Assembly (NCBI RefSeq): GCF_029714365.1
Contig: NZ_CP121659.1
Location: forward strand, 744,001 to 808,000
Direction: 5' to 3'
DNA: 64,000 nt
Origin: Sinorhizobium terangae
GTDB lineage: Bacteria; Pseudomonadota; Alphaproteobacteria; Rhizobiales; Rhizobiaceae
Made by a program: the position numbers and the translations under genes. Under the pieces are notes generated by a model. It saw nothing but the letters and a program-made list of their open reading frames with translations. It had not been told where the DNA came from and ran no database searches. Positions 46,860 through 56,485 of the stretch are shown one piece after another (within the stretch, counting starts at the first letter, position 1; every line of letters begins with the position of its first letter).

Positions 46860-47477
46860 TTAGAGCTTGGAAATGATCTCGGCTTCGCCCTCGCGGCCCA
46901 TCGCGGCGGCCGAGGCAAGAATTGCGGGGACGATGTCTTCGGCCCTGTCGATCACCAGCGGCTGGACGAGATGGGCCGTGTGCACGAAGCCCTGATCGCG
47001 CATATGCTGCAACAGTTCCAGCATCGGATTCCAGAAGCTGTTGATGTTGCCGAAGACCATCGGCTTTCTGTGCCGGCCGAGTTGTGCCCAGGTCATGATC
47101 TCGACGATTTCCTCAAGCGTGCCTATGCCGCCTGGAAGCGCCACGAATGCATCGGCACGCTCGAACATCTTGTGCTTGCGCTCATGCATGTCGGCGGTGA
47201 CAACGAGTTCGCTGAGCTGTCCCAGCGAGTGGCGGGTTGCTTCCTTGTCCATGAGGAATTCCGGAATGATGCCGGTAACCTCGCCGCCCGCCGAAAGCAC
47301 GCCGCTTGCCACCGCGCCCATGATGCCACGCGTGCCGCCGCCATAGACGAGGCCGAGGCCATGATCGGCGATCGATTTTCCCAGCGTGCGACCCGCCTGG
47401 ATGTGGGCCGCGTCCCGTCCCGGCTGAGAGCCGCAATAGACGCAGATCGATCGAATCGGGGTGTTTTGCTTGGTCAT
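46860..47477 (-). CDS. LOG-family protein (cytokinin riboside 5'-monophosphate phosphoribohydrolase type)
   Basis: 205 aa from ATG 47477. An ATG at 47492 is also possible, and neither has a clear ribosome-binding site. The Rossmann-like lysine-decarboxylase/LOG fold shows VYCGSQPG, VYGGGTRGIMG and the hallmark PGGIGTLEEI with RKH upstream. LOG enzymes release free cytokinin bases from nucleotide precursors, and bacterial homologues can also hydrolyse AMP. In a plant-associated bacterium a cytokinin role is possible, but many bacterial LOGs are nucleotide housekeepers. Confidence 0.9.
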   Translation of the reverse strand: MTKQNTPIRSICVYCGSQPGRDAAHIQAGRTLGKSIADHGLGLVYGGGTRGIMGAVASGVLSAGGEVTGIIPEFLMDKEATRHSLGQLSELVVTADMHERKHKMFERADAFVALPGGIGTLEEIVEIMTWAQLGRHRKPMVFGNINSFWNPMLELLQHMRDQGFVHTAHLVQPLVIDRAEDIVPAILASAAAMGREGEAEIISKL

Positions 47478-47728
47478 GGAGCCAAAAGACATTGCAGCGC
47501 AGCATCGGTCAAGAAAAATGAGGGAAAAAGCAGCGGCAATGAGGCCTGCATGAGACTTGGGCGCTTGTATGAAACTATAGGAAACGTTAGCAATTTCAGT
47601 AATACGTTGAAGAATTAGGACGGGTGGGCGGCTGTTGCGCTATAATGGCAAAAAAATGTCCGCGCCGGGGACCAATAAAAGGGACATGCGCGGAGCCTTG
47701 TATTGCTCCGCCCCGTGTGGAGAGTAGC

Positions 47729-49456
47729 ATGATGAAGAACAAAGCCGGTTGGGTGGCGCTGAGCGTCTTGGCAGCCGCGACCGCCTTAATGGTTTTCGTG
47801 GTCCAGCCAAATCTGCGTGACGACGACAAGGAGCAGGCCGCACGGCCGACCGCGAGTGGCGGTCAGCCGGCCGAGACGAAGCCGGCGGCCAAGGTCGAAA
47901 CCGCCCCGGCCGCGCCGGAAGGTCAGGCGGCTGCGCCGGACGTCGCGGGCAAGGCGACTGCCGACGCTTCCAATCCAGCGAACTGGACGGTCCCGGGCTT
48001 CGACATCCTTCGTGTCGAACCCGATGGATCGACGGTCATAGCGGGACGCGCCCAGCCCGGCACCAAACTCGAAATCCTCAGCGGCAACACCGTTATCGGA
48101 ACGACTGACGTCGGCGCCGCGGGCGATTTCGCCGCCGTCTTTGACAAGCCGCTTGTCGCCGGCGACCACCAGCTGACCCTTCGCAGTGTCGGTGCAGGCG
48201 GCGCGACGAAGACGTCCGAAGAAGTGGCGACGGTCTCCGTCCCGAAGGACTCGACCGGCCAATTGCTGGCGATGGTGTCCAAACCCGGCGAAGCGAGCCG
48301 CCTGATCACCACGCCCCAGGTCGATGAAAAGCCGGTGGGCGCTGCTGTGCAGCCGAATGCGCAAGGCAGCGAGCCTGCGGGCGCGCCCGAGACGCCGGCC
48401 AAACCCGCTGGCGTTCCAGGTCTTCAGGTCACCGCCGTCGAGATCGAGGGCGGGACGATGTACGTTGCCGGCAATGCCAAGCCCGGCGCGCTCGTGCGCA
48501 TCTATGCCGACGATAAGTTCGTCGGCGAGATGAAGGCCGACGACAAGGGCAAATTCGTTGTTGATGGCTCGATCGATCTGACGGTCGGCAGCCACATCAT
48601 CCGGGCCGACATGCTGAACGAGGACGGAAGCAAGGTGGCGATGCGCGCATCGGTGCCCTTCGACCGTCCGGCAGGCAGTCAGGTGGCAGCCGTCGCGGGC
48701 CCGCAGGCGGGGGAAGCGAGCAACGGGCTTGATCGCGTGCGGAGCGAGGCGAGCAAGGCGATTGCCTTGCTGAAAGGGCTTTTCGCAGATGGCAAACGGC
48801 CCTCCGCCGAGCAGCTTGCCGCGGCCCGTTCCGCCACGGAAATCGCGCTGCAGTCGCTCGCCGACTTCAAGCCGGCGGACAATGCAGACCAAGCGCAGGC
48901 GACCGCCGCAGCCGCAGCATCCAAGGCCGCGGCTGATGCGCTGGCGGTGCTCAAGTCGTCACAGCAGGACCCGGCAAGCGTCGCCGCGGCACTGGCAAAG
49001 GTCGAGGCAACGGTAGGCTCTGCGCTGACGCGGCCGAGTGCTGTCGCGGAGGCGGTTATCAGGCCCGAGGCCACGACGACGGCGGCGGACGCAGCCAAGC
49101 CGGCGGCGCCGCCGGTGGCCGAAGGTGCCGGCAGTGCTGCGGCAGCGCCTGCTTCCGAACAGGCAGCGGCGGCGGCTCCGGTCGAGACACCCGAGCAACC
49201 CGCGACGATCGAGCAGGCTCCGCTCAAGGAGAGCAAGAGTTCGGTCATCATCCGGCGCGGCGACACGCTCTGGCAGATTTCGCGCCGGGTCTACGGGGCA
49301 GGGGTTCGCTACACGACGATTTACCTTGCCAACCGGGAGCAGATCGAAAATCCTGACTTGATCCGTCCGGGCCAGGTGTTCGGTGTTCCGGATGAGGCTA
49401 TGTCCGACGACGAATCGCGGGAAATTCACCGCAAGCACGTGAAGCACGAAGAATAG
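47729..49456 (+). CDS. LysM-domain envelope protein with Ig-like repeats
   Basis: 575 aa from ATG 47729 with GGAGAG upstream. A short N-terminal anchor (WVALSVLAAATALMVFVV) is followed by a Pro/Ala linker, two related beta-rich modules at about 87-170 and 229-314 (each with IAGRAQPGTKLEI or VAGNAKPGALVRI), a long Ala-rich segment (about 330-490), and a C-terminal LysM (about 504-556, IIRRGDTLWQISRRVYG). The LysM should bind peptidoglycan. The modules resemble bacterial Ig-like folds. The role is unknown, with a structural link between membrane and cell wall likely. A terminator follows. Confidence 0.85.
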   Translation: MMKNKAGWVALSVLAAATALMVFVVQPNLRDDDKEQAARPTASGGQPAETKPAAKVETAPAAPEGQAAAPDVAGKATADASNPANWTVPGFDILRVEPDGSTVIAGRAQPGTKLEILSGNTVIGTTDVGAAGDFAAVFDKPLVAGDHQLTLRSVGAGGATKTSEEVATVSVPKDSTGQLLAMVSKPGEASRLITTPQVDEKPVGAAVQPNAQGSEPAGAPETPAKPAGVPGLQVTAVEIEGGTMYVAGNAKPGALVRIYADDKFVGEMKADDKGKFVVDGSIDLTVGSHIIRADMLNEDGSKVAMRASVPFDRPAGSQVAAVAGPQAGEASNGLDRVRSEASKAIALLKGLFADGKRPSAEQLAAARSATEIALQSLADFKPADNADQAQATAAAAASKAAADALAVLKSSQQDPASVAAALAKVEATVGSALTRPSAVAEAVIRPEATTTAADAAKPAAPPVAEGAGSAAAAPASEQAAAAAPVETPEQPATIEQAPLKESKSSVIIRRGDTLWQISRRVYGAGVRYTTIYLANREQIENPDLIRPGQVFGVPDEAMSDDESREIHRKHVKHEE

Positions 49457-49517
49457 TCTGCCTTTTGCCGGCAATTCCATTGCGGCGAGAAGCAGGCGGA
49501 CCTATCTGTCAGAAAAC

Positions 49518-49545
49518 GCGGCGTCTCCCAAAGGCGCCGCTTTTC
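49518..49545 (+). terminator. Rho-independent terminator after the LysM gene
   Basis: GCGGCG (49518-49523) and CGCCGC (49535-49540) close an 11-base loop. A run of A precedes and TTTTC follows, giving a bidirectional-looking terminator 62 bases after the LysM gene and just ahead of the RIME1 element. Confidence 0.65.
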
Positions 49546-49554
49546 ATTGACGAT

Positions 49555-49660
49555 CTACAGCGCCGCGCGTCTTTCCATACGCACAAACGACGCTGTGGCA
49601 CTTTGAATTGCCGCATGTTTTATCCTTGAATCGGCTCCGATTTAAGGAAACATGCAGCAG
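49555..49660 (+). repeat. RIME1-type intergenic mosaic element
   Basis: This copy aligns over its full length with the reverse complement of 17711-17815. It starts CTACAGCGCCGCGCG and ends GGAAACATGCAGCAG. Both palindromes are present but with more mismatches than in the other full copy. It ends about 20 bases before the ABC exporter start and in the same orientation to that gene as the other element has to lpsL. Confidence 0.88.
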
Positions 49661-49680
49661 AACTGGAAGCGGACTGAGAC

Positions 49681-51573
49681 GTGGCACCCCAGACCCAGAA
49701 AAAGACGGTTTCGGCCAATACGAGCAATCCGTTCGAGACGATCGCGAACCTCTGGCCCTATATGTGGCCGGCCGATCGCGCCGACCTGAAATTGCGGGTG
49801 GTGTGGGCGACGGTGATCCTCGTGGTCGCGAAGATCGTCCTTATTCTCGTTCCCTATTTCTTCAAGTGGGCCACCGATGCGCTCAACAGCAGGCCGGACG
49901 CACTGGCCTCGCTGCCGCAGTTCCTGACCGGCGCGGTCATGCTGGTGCTCGCCTACAACCTCGCGCGTCTGCTGCAGGCGGGTCTGAACCAGCTGCGTGA
50001 CGCACTCTTTGCGAGCGTCGGCCAGCATGCGGTGCGGCAGCTTGCCTACAGGACCTTCGTCCACATGCATCAGCTCTCGCTCCGCTTTCATCTCGAGCGG
50101 CGCACGGGCGGGCTTTCGCGCATCATCGAGCGCGGAACCAAAGGCATCGAGACGATCGTCCGGTTTACCATCCTGAACAGCGTGCCGACGCTGATCGAAT
50201 TCCTGCTGACGGCGGTGATCTTCTGGTGGGGCTACGGCTTCAGCTATCTCTTCGTGACGGCCGTGACGGTTTGGCTGTACATCTGGTTCACGGTGCGCGC
50301 CAGCGACTGGCGCATCGCTATTCGCCGCTCGATGAACGACAGCGACACCGATGCGAACACCAAGGCGATCGACTCGCTCCTCAACTTCGAGACCGTCAAG
50401 TATTTCGGCAACGAAGAGATGGAGGCGAAGCGCTTCGACAAATCGATGGAGCGCTACGAGCGCGCTGCGACCCAGGTCTGGACTTCGCTCGGCTGGCTGA
50501 ACTTCGGTCAGGCGCTGATCTTCGGCGCGGGTACCGCGGTGATGATGACGATATCGGCGCTTGCCGTGCAGCGCGGCGATCAGACGATCGGTGATTTCGT
50601 CTTCGTCAATGCGATGCTGATCCAGCTTGCCATCCCGCTGAATTTCATCGGTTTTGTCTACCGCGAAATCCGCCAGGGCCTGACCGACATCGAGCACATG
50701 TTCGATCTCCTCGATGTTCAGGCAGAAGTGGTCGATCAGCCGGATGCGAAGGAACTGACGATCGACAAGGGCGCGATCTCCTTCAGGGACGTGCACTTCG
50801 CCTACGATTCCGCCCGGCCAATCCTCAAGGGCATTTCCTTCGACGTTCCCGCCGGCAAGACGGTGGCGGTGGTGGGACCGTCCGGGGCAGGCAAGTCGAC
50901 GTTGTCGCGGCTGCTTTACCGCTTCTACGATGTCCAGGATGGGTCGATCACCGTAGATGGACAGGACGTTCGCGACGTGACGCAGAAAAGCCTGCGCGCG
51001 GTCATCGGTATGGTCCCGCAGGACACGGTGCTCTTCAACGATACGATCGCCTACAACATCCGCTATGGTCGCATCGAAGCATCCGACTCTGAGGTCGAGG
51101 CGGCTGCCGAGGCGGCGCAGATTGCGCAGTTCATCCGCGGTCTTCCGGACGGTTTCCGGGCCATGGTGGGTGAGCGCGGGCTGAAACTTTCAGGTGGCGA
51201 GAAGCAGCGCGTGGCGATCGCGCGCACGATCCTGAAGGCGCCGCCGATCCTGATCCTCGACGAGGCGACATCCGCGCTCGATACCAAGACGGAACAGGAA
51301 ATTCAGGCGGCACTGGACATCGTGTCCCGCAACCGCACGACGCTCGTCATCGCCCACCGCCTGTCGACGGTCATCCATGCGGACGAAATCATCGTCCTCA
51401 AGGACGGCGTGATCGCCGAGCGCGGTACACATGGAGAACTGATCGATCGCGAGGGCCTTTATGCTTCCATGTGGAGCCGCCAGCGCGAAGCAACTCAGGC
51501 GGAAGAGCAGCTGAAGCGGGTGCGCGAGAGCGACGATCTGGGCATCATCGACCGTGGCCAACCAGCCGCGTGA
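49681..51573 (+). CDS. Atm1-type ABC exporter (half transporter)
   Basis: 630 aa from GTG 49681. Six membrane segments (about 40-320) precede the nucleotide-binding domain: Walker A GPSGAGKST near 400, signature LSGGEKQR near 503, Walker B ILILDEATSALD near 524 and the H-loop AHRLSTV. FETVKYFGNEEMEAKRF is the marker of the ATM1/HMT family, which exports glutathione-linked sulphur compounds or metal-glutathione complexes. It works as a homodimer. A RIME1 element lies just ahead of the start. Psd-pssA follow 101 bases later and may be separate. Confidence 0.92.
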   Translation: MAPQTQKKTVSANTSNPFETIANLWPYMWPADRADLKLRVVWATVILVVAKIVLILVPYFFKWATDALNSRPDALASLPQFLTGAVMLVLAYNLARLLQAGLNQLRDALFASVGQHAVRQLAYRTFVHMHQLSLRFHLERRTGGLSRIIERGTKGIETIVRFTILNSVPTLIEFLLTAVIFWWGYGFSYLFVTAVTVWLYIWFTVRASDWRIAIRRSMNDSDTDANTKAIDSLLNFETVKYFGNEEMEAKRFDKSMERYERAATQVWTSLGWLNFGQALIFGAGTAVMMTISALAVQRGDQTIGDFVFVNAMLIQLAIPLNFIGFVYREIRQGLTDIEHMFDLLDVQAEVVDQPDAKELTIDKGAISFRDVHFAYDSARPILKGISFDVPAGKTVAVVGPSGAGKSTLSRLLYRFYDVQDGSITVDGQDVRDVTQKSLRAVIGMVPQDTVLFNDTIAYNIRYGRIEASDSEVEAAAEAAQIAQFIRGLPDGFRAMVGERGLKLSGGEKQRVAIARTILKAPPILILDEATSALDTKTEQEIQAALDIVSRNRTTLVIAHRLSTVIHADEIIVLKDGVIAERGTHGELIDREGLYASMWSRQREATQAEEQLKRVRESDDLGIIDRGQPAA

Positions 51574-51674
51574 CGATGGACGGTGAATGCGCGGCCTGGC
51601 ACCAATCTTTCGACGTTGCCGGACTCCGGGATTCGCGCTAGGTCACATGCCACGTCAAATCTGGAGTAGAGTTC

Positions 51675-52373
51675 ATGAGCTTGGTCAACACGGTGCGAAA
51701 CACGCTCGTTCCGGTGCACAAGGAAGGCTACCGCTTCATTGCGATCTTCTTCGTTGTGTCGCTGGTGCTTGGCTTACTGTGGGAACCGCTGATGTGGCTC
51801 GGTTTCCTGCTGACCGCCTGGTGCGCCTACTTCTTCCGCGATCCCGAACGCATGACGCCGATCGACGACGACCTCGTGATCAGCCCGGCCGACGGCCGTG
51901 TCTCCTCGATTGCCGTGATGACCCCGCCGGATGAACTGGGCCTGGGGTCGACGCCCATGCTGCGCATCTCGGTTTTCATGAACGTCTTCAATTGCCATGT
52001 GAACCGCGCTCCGATGAGCGGAACCGTGCGCCGCATCGCCTATCGGGCCGGTAAGTTCGTAAACGCCGAGCTCGACAAGGCCAGCCACGAAAACGAACGC
52101 AACGGCCTCGTCATCGAGACGAAGCACGGCGAAATCGGCGTGGTCCAGATTGCCGGCCTGGTCGCGCGGCGCATTCTCTGCTGGACCGCACAAAACGCCT
52201 CGCTCGAAGCGGGCGAGCGCTTCGGTCTCATCCGGTTCGGTTCCCGGCTTGATGTGTTTCTGCCGGAAGGAGCCGAGCCGCGCGTCAGCGTCGGGCAGAC
52301 CGCCGTCGCCGGCGAAACGGTGCTTGCTGAATTCGGCTCCGCGAAGGGGCCGGTTGTCAGCCGCCGCGCATAA
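51675..52373 (+). CDS. psd: Phosphatidylserine decarboxylase proenzyme
   Basis: 232 aa with GGAG before ATG 51675. It decarboxylates phosphatidylserine to phosphatidylethanolamine. The short, membrane-anchored alphaproteobacterial form has one or two N-terminal hydrophobic segments ([16 protein letters not shown]). SPADGRVS and [11 protein letters not shown] are conserved, and [16 protein letters not shown] holds the self-cleavage Gly-Ser where Ser190 becomes the pyruvoyl group. It is followed by pssA 9 bases downstream, giving two consecutive phospholipid steps. Confidence 0.94.
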   Translation: MSLVNTVRNTLVPVHKEGYRFIAIFFVVSLVLGLLWEPLMWLGFLLTAWCAYFFRDPERMTPIDDDLVISPADGRVSSIAVMTPPDELGLGSTPMLRISVFMNVFNCHVNRAPMSGTVRRIAYRAGKFVNAELDKASHENERNGLVIETKHGEIGVVQIAGLVARRILCWTAQNASLEAGERFGLIRFGSRLDVFLPEGAEPRVSVGQTAVAGETVLAEFGSAKGPVVSRRA

Positions 52374-52382
52374 GGAGCCGTC

Positions 52383-53252
52383 ATGGAAGAACCCCAGCAG
52401 GAAAAGCCTACGGAAACAGTGCAACCGCCGGCGGAGACGGACGGATCGAACGACAAGGCGCGCGGGCCGCGCCTGCGCGAAATTCCGCTGCGCCTGATGA
52501 TCCCCAACATGATCACTGTGCTCGCGATCTGCGCCGGCCTCTCCGGCATCCGGCTCGCTTTCGAGAACCGCGTCGAACTGGCCGTCGCCATGGTGCTGTT
52601 TGCAGCGTTCCTCGACGGTATCGATGGACGGGTCGCGCGGCTGCTCAAGGCGACGTCGAGCTTCGGCGGCCAGATGGATTCACTCGCGGACATCATCAAT
52701 TTCGGCGTCGCGCCGGCACTGGTTCTTTATGTCTTCGTGCTGGATCAGGCGCGGTCGATCGGCTGGATCGCCGCCCTGATCTACGCGATTGCTACCGGAT
52801 TGCGGCTGGCACGCTTCAACGTCATGGCCGAGCGCCAGGTCAAGGCATCCTGGCAGTCGGAATACTTCGTCGGCGTCCCGGCACCTGCCGGCGCCATGCT
52901 GGTGTTGCTGCCGGTCTATCTCGGTCTGCTCGGCCTTGCGCCGGATCGGCTGTTTGCGCTTATCGCGTCGGCCTATACAGTGCTGATCGCCTTCCTTCTG
53001 GTCAGCCGCCTGCCGGTCTGGTCCGGCAAGTCGGAGAACCGCGTGCGCCGCGATCTCGTCCTGCCGGCGATCCTCGTCGTCGTCTTCTATGTCGCGACGC
53101 TGATGACCTATACATGGGAAACGATGGTGGTGACGGCGCTCGCCTATCTGATCAGCCTGCCGTTCGGCGCCCGCTCCTGGCAGCGCAAATATGGCGACTG
53201 GCCGGCACACCCGGCGCAGGGGGGCGATGGGCTGCCGGGCGATAACGACTGA
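52383..53252 (+). CDS. pssA: CDP-diacylglycerol-serine O-phosphatidyltransferase
   Basis: 289 aa with AAGGAG before ATG 52383. It makes phosphatidylserine from CDP-diacylglycerol and serine, the substrate of Psd. The CDP-alcohol phosphotransferase motif reads DGIDGRVARL, then GGQMDSLAD, with all acidic residues. About eight membrane segments follow a polar N-terminus of 35 residues. This is the PssA type (type II) used by Gram-negatives such as rhizobia, in a psd-pssA pair. A strong terminator ends the unit. Confidence 0.94.
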   Translation: MEEPQQEKPTETVQPPAETDGSNDKARGPRLREIPLRLMIPNMITVLAICAGLSGIRLAFENRVELAVAMVLFAAFLDGIDGRVARLLKATSSFGGQMDSLADIINFGVAPALVLYVFVLDQARSIGWIAALIYAIATGLRLARFNVMAERQVKASWQSEYFVGVPAPAGAMLVLLPVYLGLLGLAPDRLFALIASAYTVLIAFLLVSRLPVWSGKSENRVRRDLVLPAILVVVFYVATLMTYTWETMVVTALAYLISLPFGARSWQRKYGDWPAHPAQGGDGLPGDND

Positions 53253-53291
53253 CAGGAAGGCCTCGTAAAAAGGGCCTCGTAATAAAAGAAG

Positions 53292-53329
53292 AAGCCACCA
53301 CGGATGACCGTGGTGGCTTTCTTTTTCGC
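53292..53329 (+). terminator. Strong rho-independent terminator after pssA
   Basis: AAGCCACCACGG (53292-53303), loop ATGA, CCGTGGTGGCTT (53308-53319): a perfect 12-bp stem with a T-rich tail TTCTTTTTC. It also stands at the 3' end of the convergent SDR gene. Confidence 0.92.
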
Positions 53330-53353
53330 TTGAATTTCCCGGAATTGCTCCGG

Positions 53354-54094
53354 TTATTCCGGCATCCGATAGTCGACGATCCTGTTTTCGCGAACCAGGA
53401 ACAGTTTGCCGGTCTCGGTCTGGTCTGGCCCGAGAAGCGGAATCAGCGCGGCCGCGACCTCGGACGGATGCGGCACGGTTGCCGGATCTTCGCCGGGTAC
53501 CGCCTGGGCCCGCATTGCCGTGCGGGTCGGCCCCGGATCGACGCTGAGAATGCGGAGCGGCAGCCGTTGGGTTTCGTGCGCCCAGGTGCGTGCCAGCGCC
53601 TCGACGGCCGCCTTGGAGGCGGAGTAGGGGCCCCAGAAGGGCTTGCACTTGTGCGCTGCGCCCGATGAGACCATGAGGGCCCGGCCCGCGTCGGATTTGA
53701 CGAGCAGCGGCTCAACCGACCGGATCAGCCGCCAGGTCGCGGTGACGTTGATGGTCATCACCTTTTCGAACACCTTGGCCTCGACATGGCCGATTGGCGA
53801 AATCGTGCCGAGCACACCGGCATTGGCAACGAGGATATCGAGTTTGCCCCAACGCTCGTGGATCGCTCCTCCGAGCTTGTCGATTGCCGCCATGTCCGCG
53901 AGATCGAAGGGGACGAGCGTCGCCGAACCGCCGACCGCCTTGATGGCATCGTCCAGTTCCTCGAGGCCACCGACCGTGCGCGCGCAGGCGATGACGTGCG
54001 CGCCAGCCTTAGCCAGTTCGAGGGCAGTGAAATAGCCGATACCGCGCGATGCGCCGGTGACCAGTGCGACCCGGTCTTTCAGATTGGGCGTCAT
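53354..54094 (-). CDS. Short-chain dehydrogenase/reductase
   Basis: 246 aa. The classical SDR layout is complete: cofactor motif TGASRGIG, NAGVLG, catalytic SSGAAHKCKPFWGPYSASK with Ser and Tyr-x3-Lys, and PGPTRTAM. A basic residue near the TGASRGIG end and the CART segment favour NADPH. Substrate unknown. The stop of purF lies 12 bases upstream, so this gene probably belongs to the cvpA-purF transcript. Confidence 0.9.
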   Translation of the reverse strand: MTPNLKDRVALVTGASRGIGYFTALELAKAGAHVIACARTVGGLEELDDAIKAVGGSATLVPFDLADMAAIDKLGGAIHERWGKLDILVANAGVLGTISPIGHVEAKVFEKVMTINVTATWRLIRSVEPLLVKSDAGRALMVSSGAAHKCKPFWGPYSASKAAVEALARTWAHETQRLPLRILSVDPGPTRTAMRAQAVPGEDPATVPHPSEVAAALIPLLGPDQTETGKLFLVRENRIVDYRMPE

Positions 54095-54105
54095 TTGATT
54101 GTCTT

Positions 54106-55596
54106 TTATCCGTTGCTGGCGAGAACCGAGAGTTTGCGGACATTGCTTGCGCCATCCTGGTCGAGCAGGCGCGTCGGGTAGTCCCCGGTGAAATAATGAT
54201 CGGTGAATTGCGGCGCTTGCGGGTCGCGCACTACACCCCCGACAGCCCGGTAGAGCCCGTCGATCGACAGGAATTCGAGTGAGTCAGCGCCGATGAAGCG
54301 GCACATGGACGCGAGATCGGGATGCTGGTTGGCGAGCAACTTGTCGCGGTCCGGCGTATCGATACCATAGAAGTCCGGATGGAAGATCATCGGGCTAGCA
54401 ACACGGATATGCACCTCGCGTGCGCCGGCGTCGCGGATCATCTGTACGATCTTGACCGACGTCGTGCCGCGCACGATGGAATCATCGACGAGCACCACGC
54501 GCTTGTCCTTGATCATGGCACGGTTGGCCGAATGCTTCAGTTTGACGCCGAACGCGCGGATCTGCTGCGTCGGCTCGATGAAGGTCCGTCCGACATAGTG
54601 GTTGCGGATGATGCCGTATTCGAAGGGAATGCCGCTCTGCTGTGCATAGCCGAGCGCAGCCGGCGTGCCGCCGTCGGGCACAGGTACGACTACATCCGCC
54701 TCGACGGGCGATTCCTTGGCGAGATTGACGCCCATATTTTTGCGCGCCACATAGACGCTGCGACCGCCGACGACCGAATCCGGGCGTGCAAAGTAGACAT
54801 ATTCGAAGAGGCAGAGGCGTTCCGGCTGCGGTGCTTCCGGCTTGCGCGCGTCGATCGAAATCGAGCCGTCCGGCTGAATCTCGCAAATGACCACTTCGCC
54901 GTTCTCGATATCACGAATGTATTTGGCGCCAATGATGTCGAGCGCGCAGGTTTCCGAGCAGAAGATCGGCTTGCCGTCGAGTTCGCCCATGACGAGGGGG
55001 CGGATACCGATCGGGTCGCGCGCGGCGATCAGCTTGGTGCGCGTCATCGCCAGCATCGAATAGCCGCCTTCCATCTGGCGGATGGCGTCGATGAAGCGAT
55101 CGGAGGAGGAGGTCTGTTTGGAGCGGGCAATGAGGTGAAGGACGACTTCCGTGTCCGAGGTCGATTGGCATATCGCGCCGTCGGCGATCAACTGGCGACG
55201 CAGCGTCAGCCCGTTGGTGAAGTTGCCGTTATGGGCGATAGCGATGCCGCCGACTTCGAGTTCGGCAAAGAGCGGCTGGACGTTGCGCAGCGCCACCTCG
55301 CCGGTCGTCGAGTAGCGCGTGTGCCCGATGGAAATAAAGCCGGGCAGCTTGGCCAGCGTGGCGGGGTCGGTATAGTGATCTCCGACGAGACCCATGCGCT
55401 TTTCGGTATAGAACTGCTTGCCGTCGAAGGTGACGATACCGGCCGCTTCCTGGCCGCGATGCTGGAGCGCGTGCAATCCAAGCGCCGTCAGTGTGGCTGC
55501 ATCCGGATGTCCCAGAATGCCGAAGACACCGCATTCCTCATGCAGGGTGTCGCCATCGAGTTCGTCGTGGATTTCACGGGATCTAAGATCGGTCAT
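54106..55596 (-). CDS. purF: Amidophosphoribosyltransferase
   Basis: 496 aa from ATG 55596 with AAAAGGCG upstream (a GTG precedes it by one codon). First committed enzyme of purine synthesis, moving the glutamine amide to PRPP. After a short propeptide, EECGVFGILG holds the catalytic Cys22 of the N-terminal glutamine amidotransferase. ALQHRGQEAAGI follows, and VVLVDDSIVRGTTS is the PRPP loop of the C-terminal domain. The long propeptide and the absence of a clear 4Fe-4S set can only be settled by experiment. Position after cvpA is the usual one. Confidence 0.95.
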   Translation of the reverse strand: MTDLRSREIHDELDGDTLHEECGVFGILGHPDAATLTALGLHALQHRGQEAAGIVTFDGKQFYTEKRMGLVGDHYTDPATLAKLPGFISIGHTRYSTTGEVALRNVQPLFAELEVGGIAIAHNGNFTNGLTLRRQLIADGAICQSTSDTEVVLHLIARSKQTSSSDRFIDAIRQMEGGYSMLAMTRTKLIAARDPIGIRPLVMGELDGKPIFCSETCALDIIGAKYIRDIENGEVVICEIQPDGSISIDARKPEAPQPERLCLFEYVYFARPDSVVGGRSVYVARKNMGVNLAKESPVEADVVVPVPDGGTPAALGYAQQSGIPFEYGIIRNHYVGRTFIEPTQQIRAFGVKLKHSANRAMIKDKRVVLVDDSIVRGTTSVKIVQMIRDAGAREVHIRVASPMIFHPDFYGIDTPDRDKLLANQHPDLASMCRFIGADSLEFLSIDGLYRAVGGVVRDPQAPQFTDHYFTGDYPTRLLDQDGASNVRKLSVLASNG

Positions 55597-55744
55597 CACA
55601 AGTTCGCCTTTTGCTCCATGCCGGTGCGCATATCGTGATCAGGCTGCCCGTCTTCAAGCGATCTTAAACGAAAACAGCAGCAAGCGTTATTTCCAAATGG
55701 ACAAAGCCCGCGCAGCGGGCCTTGTCGGAAACTGATGTTCTATC

Positions 55745-56341
55745 TCAGCCGTTCGTCGGCGCATCCTGGACGGGGGGCTGTTCGGCCGGGCCCGGCGGGG
55801 TTTCCGGTTCGCCTTCGCCCGTGTTGTCCTTACCGCGCAAGCGATCGAGGATCGTGGCGTCGGCCTCTTCCGGCAAAAGCGCGATCAGCTTGTTGCCGAG
55901 ATTGTCAAGCAGCGGTTTCGATTTCGCCTGGGTAACCCAGATCGGCTGTTGCTGCGGTGCCACCAGCCAGTTGAAGAACAGCATGGCAACGACGACGAGC
56001 AGGATGCCGCGGGCGGCGCCGAACAGGAAGCCAAGGGTCCGGTCGAGCGCGCCGATGCGGCTGTCGATGATGAAATCGGCGATCCGCATCGTGATGAAGG
56101 AGATGACGATCAGCGCCACCAGGAAGACCACGGCGGCCGAGCCGGCCATCGCGACCGTGTCGCTGCTGGTGTATTGTGAGGCATAGGGCAGCAGGAAGGG
56201 ATAGAGGAAATAGGCGGCCGCCGCCGCGCCGACCCAGCTCGCAACCGACAGGACCTCGCGCGAGAACCCGCGGACCATGGCGAGGATGGCCGAAAACAGC
56301 GCAACGCCGAGAACGATACCATCGAGAATTGTAATGGGCAT
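55745..56341 (-). CDS. cvpA: CvpA family membrane protein
   Basis: 198 aa from ATG 56341 with AAGGAC upstream. Four hydrophobic segments lie in the first 130 residues (ILDGIVLGVALFSAILAMVRG opening, split), then a proline-rich tail. E. coli CvpA is needed for colicin V export, and homologues sit before purF in many bacteria. The native function is not settled. It lies between radA and purF on one strand, as in other rhizobia. Confidence 0.9.
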   Translation of the reverse strand: MPITILDGIVLGVALFSAILAMVRGFSREVLSVASWVGAAAAAYFLYPFLLPYASQYTSSDTVAMAGSAAVVFLVALIVISFITMRIADFIIDSRIGALDRTLGFLFGAARGILLVVVAMLFFNWLVAPQQQPIWVTQAKSKPLLDNLGNKLIALLPEEADATILDRLRGKDNTGEGEPETPPGPAEQPPVQDAPTNG

Positions 56342-56485
56342 GTTGTCCTTACTCCGACCCCGTCTTGATCCGGGCCACACCAAGCTTATCCGCCGTCGGT
56401 CGTGTCTGCACGCACTCAGAACGTCTTTCCACGACCAATTGTCAAGGCGCGCATCTGCGGATGCTCTTGCCGATCCCCGCCGAGG

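Noticed and set aside
49608..50000. 130-aa plus-strand frame resembling the false N-terminus of lpsL
   Set aside because: The similarity comes from translated RIME1 repeat DNA, not from protein homology.
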